From assembly GCF_030271215.1 (NCBI RefSeq), contig NZ_JASNGB010000016.1, positions 1-18,561 of the forward strand: 18,561 nt of DNA. The letters run 5' to 3'. Below, piece by piece: positions 7,535 through 18,561 of the stretch. How positions within the stretch are numbered: the first letter of the stretch is position 1; every line of letters begins with the position of its first letter. The notes beneath the pieces were generated by a model. It had not been told where the DNA came from, ran no database searches, and worked only from the letters and a program-made list of their open reading frames with translations. The DNA comes from Deinococcus rhizophilus. Lineage in GTDB: Bacteria; Deinococcota; Deinococci; Deinococcales; Deinococcaceae. The translations under genes and the position numbers were made by a program.

Positions 7535-8214
7535 CTATCGCCCGGTTTCGCCCAGCACGTCCAGCGCCGCCCGCGCCGTGTCCAGTTCGACTTGGGCGGT
7601 GCGGCCGGGGGCGGCCAGCGGCGTCAGGCGCACCACATCGTCCCAGACCTGACGCCGGAGCAACGTGGACCCTTCCCGCAGCAGGTGGGGGCCGTAGCGC
7701 AGGGCCGCCGCGAGGGGCAGGCCCGCGTAAGCAGGGTCGTTTCCCCCGGCCCGTTCCAGCCGCAGCACCGGGTAGGGCCAGTGGCCGGGAATCAGGCGCT
7801 CAGCGGTCAGGTGATAGCCGTTTGCACGTGCCCAGGTCCGGATGGGGGCGGGCGAGTCGTTGGGCTGAAGGACCAGTGCGGGCGGCAGCCGTTCTCCCGC
7901 CCGGCTCAGGATGCCCGCGACCGTCCCCGCGCCCATCCCGGTCACGCTGGCGCTCTCCACCTCGCCGGGGGCCAGGGGACCGAAGCCGTCGCCCCCCCGC
8001 ACCTCCAGCACCGCCTCCAGCCGGGCACGGGCCACGTTGCGCCGGGCGAGGGCCAGGGGACCGGGGTTCAGCTCGACGATCACGCCGCGCCCGATGCGCC
8101 CTTCCCGGATCAGGCGGATGGGCAACTTCGCGTGGTCAGAGCCGATATCGGCGTGCGACTCGGCGCAGATCAGCGACAGGACCGCCTCCAGCCGGGCGTC
8201 CAGCGTGGGCGCGT

Positions 8215-8218
<4 letters not shown>
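7535..8218 (-). CDS. TrmK-family tRNA (adenine-N1) methyltransferase-like protein
   Basis: The 227-residue product looks like the SAM-dependent TrmK/YqfN family, which methylates N1 of A22 in tRNA. Motifs are ADIGSDHAKLPIRLI (SAM-binding motif I, with the family's GSDHAxLP pattern, about 23-37), a VIVELNPGPLALARRN strand (motif II acid), GGDGFGPL, and VTGMGAGTVAGIL followed by LVLQPNDSPAPIRTW, which is the family's GMGG and QP region. The C-terminal part after about 160 is the helical extension. GTG at 8218 is chosen because it overlaps the TGA of the MOSC gene (GTGA) and the conserved sequence starts right after it. The frame upstream of this point is non-coding shadow. A related SAM methyltransferase with another target cannot be excluded. 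Confidence 0.82.
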
Positions 8219-8769
<551 letters not shown>

Positions 8770-8776
8770 GGGGGAC

Positions 8777-8782
8777 AGAGTA
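8777..8782 (-). promoter_or_regulatory. -10 element of the MOSC gene, leaderless type
   Basis: TACTCT on the - strand lies 7 nt before the GTG start with no ribosome-binding site between. It is 20 bp from the divergent tyrS -10 element, so the two promoters would compete for polymerase. Confidence 0.4.
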
Positions 8783-8799
8783 CGGGAGGCCGCGCGGCT

Positions 8800-8808
8800 T
8801 GCTATGCT
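8800..8808 (+). promoter_or_regulatory. Extended -10 promoter of the tyrS leader
   Basis: TGC followed by TATGCT (8803-8808) is an extended -10 element; no good -35 box is seen. It would start transcription at about 8815, at the ATG of a 21-codon ORF and about 130 nt before tyrS. Confidence 0.45.
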
Positions 8809-8815
8809 GCCCGGC

Positions 8816-8881
8816 ATGAGGCGTCTGACCCGACGTGCATATCCTTCCCGCCGCCAGGTGGGAGGGTCAGCCACAGCCTGA
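8816..8881 (+). CDS. Possible 21-residue leader peptide of tyrS
   Basis: An ATG 7 nt after the TATGCT element opens a 21-codon frame ending in TGA at 8879-8881. The peptide is Arg-rich (six Arg) and has one Tyr, encoded by TAT although the main genes use TAC heavily. AGG, CGT, CGA, GCA, CCT and ACA also stand out against neighbouring codon use. The frame runs through a stable hairpin and stops 12 nt before the terminator stem, the right geometry for ribosome-mediated attenuation. It could equally be a chance ORF in an untranslated leader. Confidence 0.3.
   Translation: MRRLTRRAYPSRRQVGGSATA
8825..8870 (+). promoter_or_regulatory. Leader hairpin upstream of tyrS
   Basis: CTGACCC (8825-8831) pairs with GGGTCAG (8864-8870), and directly inside it TCCCGCC (8846-8852) pairs with GGTGGGA (8857-8863) over a GCCA loop. 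The right-hand arms are contiguous, while the left has a 14-nt bulge (8832-8845) containing the single Tyr codon of the leader ORF. It is not a T-box, because the UGGNACC antiterminator sequence is absent. Confidence 0.5.
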
Positions 8882-10183
<1,302 letters not shown>

Positions 10184-10194
10184 CGCGGCGCGAG

Positions 10195-10238
10195 TTATCC
10201 ACACCCCGCCTGTGGAAAAACCCGCTCCCTGTGGATAA
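10195..10238. promoter_or_regulatory. Satellite DnaA-box cluster
   Basis: Two perfect DnaA boxes, TTATCCACA at 10195-10203 and TGTGGATAA at 10230-10238, flank a variant TGTGGAAAA at 10211-10219. They lie between tyrS and pyk, about 4.2 kb from the main origin cluster, and are the only perfect boxes I find in the window outside it. Confidence 0.7.
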
Positions 10239-10281
10239 AAATCCGGCTGCCCCCTGACGTTCACCTGACAGGGGGCAGCCG
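10237..10281 (-). terminator. Terminator of pyk
   Basis: A 13-bp perfect stem (10244-10256 with 10269-10281, core GGCTGCCCCCTG) encloses a 12-nt loop. On the - strand it is followed by GGA and TTTTT (10241-10237). It lies 22 bp after the pyk stop. The T-tract overlaps the DnaA box at 10230-10238. On the + strand there is no T-tract for tyrS, though the hairpin could still slow polymerase. Confidence 0.8.
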
Positions 10282-10302
10282 CGTGGAGGGGGGATGGGCC
10301 GT

Positions 10303-11751
10303 TCAGACCCGGTCGCTCAGGTCCTCTTCCCGCAGCCGCTCGACCCGCAGCATATTGGTGGTGCCGCGCACGCCGAAGGGCACGCCCGCCGTGATCACGT
10401 AGCGGTCGCCCACGTCGGCCAGCCCGCTCTTTTTCAGCTCGTCGTTGGCGATGCGGACCATGTCGTCGGTGTTGTGGGGGTCCTCGCTGAGCATGGGCGA
10501 GACGCCCCAGGTCAGGGCCAGCTGGTTGCGGGTCTGCTCGTTGGGGGTCAGGGCCAGGATGGAGAGCCGGGGCCGGTACTTGGCGACGCGGGTCGCCGCG
10601 CCCCCCGTGCTGGTAAAGGTCACGATGGCCGGGGCTTCCAGCTTCTCCCCGATGGAGCAGGCGGCAAAGGCGATGGAATCCTGCGCGAGTTCGGTTTCCA
10701 CGATCATCTGGCGCTGCAGCATCTCGTAGTGCTCGCTGCTCTCGGCCTCGCGGGCAATGCGGTCCATCATGCTGACGGCCTCGACGGGGTACTGACCCGC
10801 CGCCGACTCCGCCGAGAGCATCACGGCGTCGGTGCCGTCGTAGATGGCGTTCGCCACGTCCGACGCCTCGGCGCGGGTGGGACGCGGCAGGCTGATCATG
10901 CTCTCGAGCATCTGGGTCGCGGTGATCACGGGCTTCCCGGCCTCGCGGCACAGGCGAATCAGGCGCTTCTGGATGGTGGGCACCTGCTCGGGCCGCATCT
11001 CCACCCCGAGGTCCCCACGGGCGACCATGATGCCGTCGACCTCGCGCAGGATGTCCTCGAAGCGGTCTACCGCCTGCGGCTTCTCGATCTTCGCCATCAG
11101 CTTGGCGCGGGACCCGAAGCGGGCGAGGTAATGCCGGGCCAGCAGCAGGTCGTCGCGCGAGCGCACGAACGAGAGCGCCACCCAGTCCACCCCCAGTCCG
11201 GCCCCGAATTCCATGTCCTGCACGTCCTTTTCAGTCAGGGCAGGCACCGAGAGGTCGGCGCCGGGCACGTTGATGCCCTTGTTGTTCTTCAGGACGCCGC
11301 CGATCAAAACGGTGGTCTGGATGTCCTGACCGCGCACGTGCTCGACCCGCAGGGCGAGGTTGCCGTCGTCGAGCAGCAGGGTCAGGCCCGGATACACGTC
11401 CTGCGCCAGCCCCTTGTAGGTGCTGCCGACCCGCTCCCCGTCGCCTTCCACGTCGTCCATCGTGATGGTGAAGGGCTGCCCGGCCTCCAGCGTCACCTGA
11501 CCGTCCCGGAAGCGGGCCACCCGGATCTTGGGGCCTTGCAGGTCCTGCAGGATGCCGATGGTCAGGCCGCGCTCGGCGGCGAGCTCGCGCACCATCTGCA
11601 CGGTCTGACGGTGGTCCTCGGGGTCCCCGTGGCTGAAGTTCATGCGGACCACGTTCAGGCCCGCGTCCATCATCCGCCCCAGCGTCTCGGGCGTGCGGCT
11701 CGCCGGGCCGATGGTGGCGACGATCTTGGTGGCTCTGTCGAAGTGTTTCAT
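10303..11751 (-). CDS. pyk: Pyruvate kinase
   Basis: Pyruvate kinase makes pyruvate and ATP from phosphoenolpyruvate and ADP in the last step of glycolysis. The 482-residue protein starts ATKIVATIGPAS and has NVVRMNFSHG (substrate loop, about 33-42), LQDLQGPKIR, the B-domain, KIEKPQAV, the signature IMVARGDLGVEM (Mg and K site), TQMLESM, PTRAEASDVANAIYDGTDAV and a C-terminal domain to about 480. The ATG at 11751 is preceded by only a weak AGCAGG. eno lies 110 bp upstream on the same strand, so the two lower-glycolysis genes may be co-transcribed. A palindrome at 11771-11786 and a long hairpin at 11801-11845 sit in the intervening leader. An unusual allosteric site cannot be judged from sequence. 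Confidence 0.97.
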   Translation of the reverse strand: MKHFDRATKIVATIGPASRTPETLGRMMDAGLNVVRMNFSHGDPEDHRQTVQMVRELAAERGLTIGILQDLQGPKIRVARFRDGQVTLEAGQPFTITMDDVEGDGERVGSTYKGLAQDVYPGLTLLLDDGNLALRVEHVRGQDIQTTVLIGGVLKNNKGINVPGADLSVPALTEKDVQDMEFGAGLGVDWVALSFVRSRDDLLLARHYLARFGSRAKLMAKIEKPQAVDRFEDILREVDGIMVARGDLGVEMRPEQVPTIQKRLIRLCREAGKPVITATQMLESMISLPRPTRAEASDVANAIYDGTDAVMLSAESAAGQYPVEAVSMMDRIAREAESSEHYEMLQRQMIVETELAQDSIAFAACSIGEKLEAPAIVTFTSTGGAATRVAKYRPRLSILALTPNEQTRNQLALTWGVSPMLSEDPHNTDDMVRIANDELKKSGLADVGDRYVITAGVPFGVRGTTNMLRVERLREEDLSDRV

Positions 11752-11770
11752 GGGATGCCTGCTTTCTGGA

Positions 11771-11786
11771 TTGGAATTGGTTCCAA
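11771..11786. promoter_or_regulatory. Palindrome upstream of pyk, possible operator
   Basis: TTGGAA-TTGG-TTCCAA is a perfect 6-bp inverted repeat with a 4-bp centre, starting 20 bp before the pyk ATG. Size and symmetry fit a repressor site (LacI-type sites look similar), but no regulator is identified. Confidence 0.35.
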
Positions 11787-11800
11787 CGGGTGATGCGTGC

Positions 11801-11845
11801 GGGGATCAGGCTTCAGGGGAGGGCACTTCCTGAGACCTGATCCCC
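11801..11845 (-). promoter_or_regulatory. Long hairpin between eno and pyk, no U-tract
   Basis: GGGGATCAGG (11801-11810) pairs perfectly with CCTGATCCCC (11836-11845), and a 2x2 internal loop leads to a further TCAGG/CCTGA pairing. Neither strand has a T-run after the stem, so it is either a weak terminator or a processing or stability element separating the eno and pyk messages. Confidence 0.55.
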
Positions 11846-11861
11846 GGAACCGGACGGCGGG

Positions 11862-14359
<2,498 letters not shown>

Positions 14360-14390
14360 CTTCCACCTTTCCCCCTCAAGGGGTCTATCT

Positions 14391-14666
14391 TTTTCTGTCT
14401 TCTAGTAATTTAAAAACCAGTAGTAGTAGTAGTAGGGCCTGTGGATACTGTGGATAACTCCCCTCGGGCCGCTCCCAGTGCGGAAAAGTTATCCACAAGC
14501 CCCCTGTGGATAACCCGAAAATCTGTGGATAACCTGTGGATAACTTGGGGGGTTATCCACAGGCCCTTTTCCCCTGTGGATAAGTAGGGCAGTTATCCAC
14601 AATTTTGTCCACAGAAAACGGCGACTTATCCACAGGTTTTGGAAGTTGTCCACAGGTTTATCCACA
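14391..14666. other. oriC: Chromosomal replication origin oriC
   Basis: The dnaA-dnaN spacer holds ten perfect DnaA boxes (TTATCCACA or complement), starting at 14449, 14489, 14505, 14524, 14535, 14553, 14575, 14593, 14626 and 14658. Three variants start at 14440 (TGTGGATAC), 14605 and 14646 (TTGTCCACA). Boxes occur in both orientations. At the dnaN end, two tandem boxes (14440-14457) are followed outward by a GGCC block (14436-14439), five TAG triplets (14421-14435) and an AT-rich tract (about 14391-14417). This matches the basal unwinding system: boxes, GC cluster, DnaA-trios, unwinding element. Position between dnaA and dnaN also supports oriC. Confidence 0.93.
14421..14435 (+). repeat. 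DnaA-trio array, (TAG)5
   Basis: Five perfect TAG triplets lie 4 bp from the first DnaA box of a tandem pair. DnaA-trios are known as 3'-(G/A)AT-5' repeats, i.e. TA(G/A) read 5'-3', that DnaA binds on one strand during opening. Orientation relative to the boxes is as in Bacillus subtilis. Confidence 0.8.
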
Positions 14667-14689
14667 GATTGTGAAACCCCGCACACCGT

Positions 14690-14709
14690 TTTGGAACGGA
14701 ATTTGGAAC
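14690..14709 (+). repeat. Direct repeat TTTGGAAC between oriC boxes and dnaA
   Basis: TTTGGAAC occurs at 14690-14697 and 14702-14709, 12 bp apart, about one helical turn. It could be a protein-binding site next to the origin; no function is known to me. Confidence 0.35.
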
Positions 14710-14741
14710 TTATTTGCGCATTGACAGAACGCGTCATGAGA

Positions 14742-16120
<1,379 letters not shown>

Positions 16121-16126
16121 GAGCGC

Positions 16127-16135
16127 ACCTCCCCC
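16127..16135 (-). promoter_or_regulatory. Ribosome-binding site that decides the dnaA start
   Basis: GGGGGAGGT contains a strong Shine-Dalgarno core 8 nt before the ATC codon at 16118. It has no ATG, GTG or TTG in the dnaA frame at usable distance, which is the main argument for a non-AUG start. Confidence 0.55.
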
Positions 16136-16164
16136 GGATGCCGCTGCTGAGCGGTCTGGGGGCC

Positions 16165-16170
16165 AGCATA
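16165..16170 (-). promoter_or_regulatory. Possible dnaA -10 element
   Basis: TATGCT on the - strand is identical to the -10 of the tyrS leader. It predicts a transcript starting near 16158 with a 40-nt leader to the ATC start. No -35 box is evident. Confidence 0.3.
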
Positions 16171-16212
16171 CACCCCCGGTCCGGGCCCCCCGGAGAGGAG
16201 GGTGGTCAGGCC

Positions 16213-17196
16213 TCAGCCCTGCTCTGCCAGCACCTCCGCCTCGCGCCCGGGGGTCAGAAAGACCTTTTGCGGGGTCCCGGCGCTCCAGGCGCGGGTGTCG
16301 CGGGCGGTCACCTCTGGCCCGGTCAGGGTCAGCCCGGCGGCGACGGCGCGGCTGTTTGCCACGTCCATCAGGCCGCCCTGGGGTCCCCCGGCCGGGAGCC
16401 ACAGCGGCAGGCCCAGTTCCCCGCCCTGTAGCACCTCGGCGGGGGTCCAGACCGGCTGGGCGTCCGAGCCGGTCGCCTCCCGCGCTGCGGCCACGAACTC
16501 GCGCCAGCTCAGGCGGGGTCCGGCGAGGTTGTAGGCCCCGGAGAGCCCGCCCTCCAGCACCGTCACCGTGAAGCGGGCGAGGTCGCGGGCGTCGATCACC
16601 TGCACGGAGTCGGAGCCGTCTCCCGGCGCGAAGAAGCGGCCCCCGGCGGCGATCCGGTCCACCCAGTAGGTGTAGCGCCCGGTGGGGTCGTGGGGTCCGG
16701 CCACGATCTGCGGGCGCAGCAGGGCCGACCGCTGCTCGCCGTAGACCTCCTCCACGATCCGCTCGCAGGTCACCTTGAGCGGGCCATAGGTCTGCCCGGT
16801 CACCTCGGTCACGTCCTCGGCGGCCTCCGGCAGCAGGGGGTCGTCCTCGCGGACGGGGTGGCGCTCCGGCTCCCCGTACACGCTGACGGTGCTGACGAAG
16901 ACGTACCGCCCGACCGACCCATGCAGGGCCTCGGCACTGGCCCGCACCTGCCGGGGCGTGTAGCCGCTCACGTCCACGCAGGTGTCCCAGGTGCGCTCCG
17001 CGAGCGCCGCGAGGCCCACCGCGCCCCCGTCGCGGTCGCCGTGGAGGCGCTCGACCGTCTCCGGCAACTCGTCGGGGGTGCGCCCGCGCGTGAACACCGC
17101 GACCCGGTGCCCGGCCAGGAGCAGCGCCTCCACGATATGCCGCCCCACGAACTGGGTTCCGCCCAGCACCAGCACGTCCATGCCCTGTTTGGTCAT
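16213..17196 (-). CDS. NAD-dependent epimerase/dehydratase family protein (extended SDR-like)
   Basis: The 327-residue protein has an N-terminal Rossmann nucleotide site VLVLGGTQFVGRH (8-20), VFTRGR after the second strand, DVSGYTP, VFVSTVSVYGEP and the SDR catalytic pair in TYGPLKVTCE (Tyr-x-x-x-Lys). It then has LLRPQIVAGPHDPTGRY and VIDARDLARF, which fit sugar-nucleotide epimerases/dehydratases and their reductase relatives. The substrate cannot be told. The ATG at 17196 is preceded 6 nt earlier by GATGCT, a leaderless-type -10; an in-frame ATG at 17181 is an alternative. It ends 94 bp before the chosen dnaA start, on the same strand, and follows dprA and a small winged-helix-like gene. 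Confidence 0.85.
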   Translation of the reverse strand: MTKQGMDVLVLGGTQFVGRHIVEALLLAGHRVAVFTRGRTPDELPETVERLHGDRDGGAVGLAALAERTWDTCVDVSGYTPRQVRASAEALHGSVGRYVFVSTVSVYGEPERHPVREDDPLLPEAAEDVTEVTGQTYGPLKVTCERIVEEVYGEQRSALLRPQIVAGPHDPTGRYTYWVDRIAAGGRFFAPGDGSDSVQVIDARDLARFTVTVLEGGLSGAYNLAGPRLSWREFVAAAREATGSDAQPVWTPAEVLQGGELGLPLWLPAGGPQGGLMDVANSRAVAAGLTLTGPEVTARDTRAWSAGTPQKVFLTPGREAEVLAEQG

Positions 17197-17229
17197 GGAG
17201 GCAGCATCCCACGGGGCTGAAGGGTGAGG

Positions 17230-17490
17230 CTAGGGGGTGCGCTCCTCCTCCCATCCTGCCAGCGCCGCCTCGCCCCGTTTGGTCAGGGCGTAGGTCGCCC
17301 GGGTCTGTCCGGGGCCGCCCTCCAGTGCGATCAGGCCCCGCCCCTCCAGCTCCTTGACGGTGACCACGCCCAGCCGCCGCCCGGCCAGCGTGTGGTACGG
17401 CCCGCGCCCGGTCTGCCGCAGGTGCCGGACGAGGTCGGCTCCGCTCCGCAGGGCGGCGAGGACCCGCGCCTCAGCGTCCGTCAGGCTCAC
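17230..17490 (-). CDS. Small winged-helix-like protein
   Basis: This 86-residue protein reads like a winged helix-turn-helix: a helical start (SLTDAEARVLAALRSG), a DLVRHLRQTG helix, a GVVTVKELEGRGLIAL recognition-helix and wing entry, and ATYALTKRGEAALAGW, a typical end in MarR/PadR-like regulators. No ligand-binding domain is present. GTG at 17490 is supported by GGGGAGGGGAGAGG just before it. It starts 13 bp after the dprA stop, so the two are very likely co-transcribed. Whether it binds DNA and regulates dprA, or forms a DprA-type C-terminal domain as a separate chain, is unknown. Confidence 0.7.
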   Translation of the reverse strand: MSLTDAEARVLAALRSGADLVRHLRQTGRGPYHTLAGRRLGVVTVKELEGRGLIALEGGPGQTRATYALTKRGEAALAGWEEERTP

Positions 17491-17503
17491 CCTCTCCCCT
17501 CCC

Positions 17504-18561
17504 CTACCGCCGCTGCCAGCGCCCGCCGACCTCCTCGGCCAGGCCCGTCAGCTGCAGCATCACCAGCGCGGTCTGGAGCTCCGCGAGGGGCAAGCTGGTC
17601 ACCCCGCGCAGGTCGTCCAGAGTGGCGGGCGTGCCCAGCGCCGCGTACACGCGGGCCTGCTCGGGCGGGAGGTCGGGGGCGGGGGCAGCGGGGCCCTGGT
17701 CCCAGCCCAGCTCGGCCAGCACGTCGCCCGCCGTCTCGGTGAGAACCGCTCCCTCGCGCAGCAACCGGTGCGGCCCGGCGGCGCGGGGGTCCCCGGCGCG
17801 GCCCGGCACCGCGAACACGGTACGCCCGCATTCCAGCGCGTGCGTGGCGGTGATGAGCGAGCCGCTTTTCAGTTCGCCCTCCACGACGACCACCCCCGCC
17901 GAGAGCGCCGCGATCAGGCGGTTCCGCGCCGGGAAATGGTGCTGCGCGGGGCCGGTTCCCAGCGGGTACTCGCTGACCAGGGTGAGGCGCCGGGCCAGCC
18001 CCACGTTCTCGCCGGGGTAGATGTGGTTCACCGCGCTGCCCAGCACGCCGATGCTGGGGCCCCCGGCGTCCACCGCCGCCTGATGCGCCCCGGTGTCGAT
18101 GCCGCGGGCCAGGCCGCTGACCACGGCCACCCCCGCCCGCGCGAGGTCGGCGGCGAGGTCACGGGTCAGCGAGAGGGCGTGCGGACTCGCCCCCCGCGTC
18201 CCCACGATCCCCACCGCGCGGGGCACGGCCGGAAGGTCGGGCAACTCGCCCAGGACCCACAGCACCGCCGGGGGGTCGCCCAGGGCCTCGAGGGCCTCCG
18301 GGTAGCCGGGCAGCCCACGCCCCAGCAGGGTGACGCCCCCGGCCCCGGCCTTTTGCAGCTCCGCCTCGGCCTGCTCGCGGGGCCCCGGCGTGCCGATGGC
18401 GGCCACCGTCTTGGCCTCCAGCCCCGGCACCCCCCGCAGCGCGGTCAGGGGCGCCGCGAGCGCCGCTTCCGCCGAACCGAAGTGCCGCCGCAGGCTCTCG
18501 GTGCGGCGCGGTCCCAGCGCGGGCGTGAAGCGCAGGGTCAGCAGCGCGAGCAGTTCGGCCT
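17504..18561 (-). CDS. dprA: DNA-processing protein DprA (5' end outside window)
   Basis: DprA protects incoming single-stranded DNA and loads RecA during natural transformation. The frame stays open to the right edge, giving 351 residues without the true start; the GTG at 18430 is internal. Visible in order are an N-terminal helix-hairpin/SAM-like part ([20 protein letters not shown]), the Rossmann core with [58 protein letters not shown] and [22 protein letters not shown], and a C-terminal winged-helix domain of about 60 residues as in Thermus and Deinococcus homologues. The stop at 17504 is 13 bp before the small winged-helix gene. Confidence 0.95.
   Translation of the reverse strand, partial: AELLALLTLRFTPALGPRRTESLRRHFGSAEAALAAPLTALRGVPGLEAKTVAAIGTPGPREQAEAELQKAGAGGVTLLGRGLPGYPEALEALGDPPAVLWVLGELPDLPAVPRAVGIVGTRGASPHALSLTRDLAADLARAGVAVVSGLARGIDTGAHQAAVDAGGPSIGVLGSAVNHIYPGENVGLARRLTLVSEYPLGTGPAQHHFPARNRLIAALSAGVVVVEGELKSGSLITATHALECGRTVFAVPGRAGDPRAAGPHRLLREGAVLTETAGDVLAELGWDQGPAAPAPDLPPEQARVYAALGTPATLDDLRGVTSLPLAELQTALVMLQLTGLAEEVGGRWQRR

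Noticed and set aside
14440..14666. CRISPR array
   Set aside because: Short repeats recur with irregular spacing and in both orientations; each is a DnaA box, and spacers are 0 to about 32 bp.
18428..18430. GTG as the true start of dprA
   Set aside because: The frame stays open upstream and encodes the conserved N-terminal helical domain of DprA up to the window edge.

Overview
The window is high-GC bacterial chromosome and almost certainly comes from a Deinococcus species. The strongest single marker is a gene for DdrC, a DNA-damage-response protein known only from Deinococcus. It carries a 17-bp radiation/desiccation response motif (RDRM) just upstream. Gene content (dnaA, dnaN, eno, pyk, tyrS, ackA, pta, dprA) and several probable leaderless promoters (TAnnnT-type -10 element 6-7 nt before the start codon) fit the same lineage. 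No plasmid, phage or long transferred block is visible.

Layout. Bases 1-4034 (+): the tail of an unidentified gene, tsaE (tRNA t6A synthesis), then ackA and pta (acetyl-CoA/acetate interconversion). Bases 4091-6291 (-): two LptF/LptG-type permeases joined by a 4-bp GTGA overlap. Bases 6292-7534: a short MITE-like element whose right flank coincides with the ddrC stop codon, ddrC itself, its RDRM promoter, and a structured 200-bp stretch ending in a + strand terminator that may be a small RNA gene. Bases 7535-8769 (-): a MOSC protein and a TrmK-like methyltransferase, again overlapping by GTGA. Bases 8803-10183 (+): tyrS behind a leader that looks like an attenuator, with a possible 21-codon leader peptide. 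Bases 10195-11751: a small DnaA-box cluster, a pyk terminator and pyk (-). Bases 11862-13130: eno (-).

Bases 13277-16118 hold dnaN and dnaA (both -) with the chromosomal origin between them. The origin has ten perfect and three variant DnaA boxes, five tandem TAG triplets next to a GGCC block and two boxes, and an AT-rich stretch. This is the arrangement of the DnaA-trio basal unwinding system. The dnaA start appears to be AUC, not AUG. Bases 16213-18561 (-): an SDR-family epimerase/dehydratase-like gene, a small winged-helix-like protein, and dprA, which is cut by the window edge.

The genes form core housekeeping modules: replication initiation, lower glycolysis (eno, pyk), acetate metabolism, translation quality, DNA uptake and repair. 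The least conventional parts are regulatory: the RDRM shared by ddrC and a possible divergent RNA, the tyrS leader, the AUC start of dnaA, and the MITE at the end of ddrC. No completely unknown multigene system is evident.
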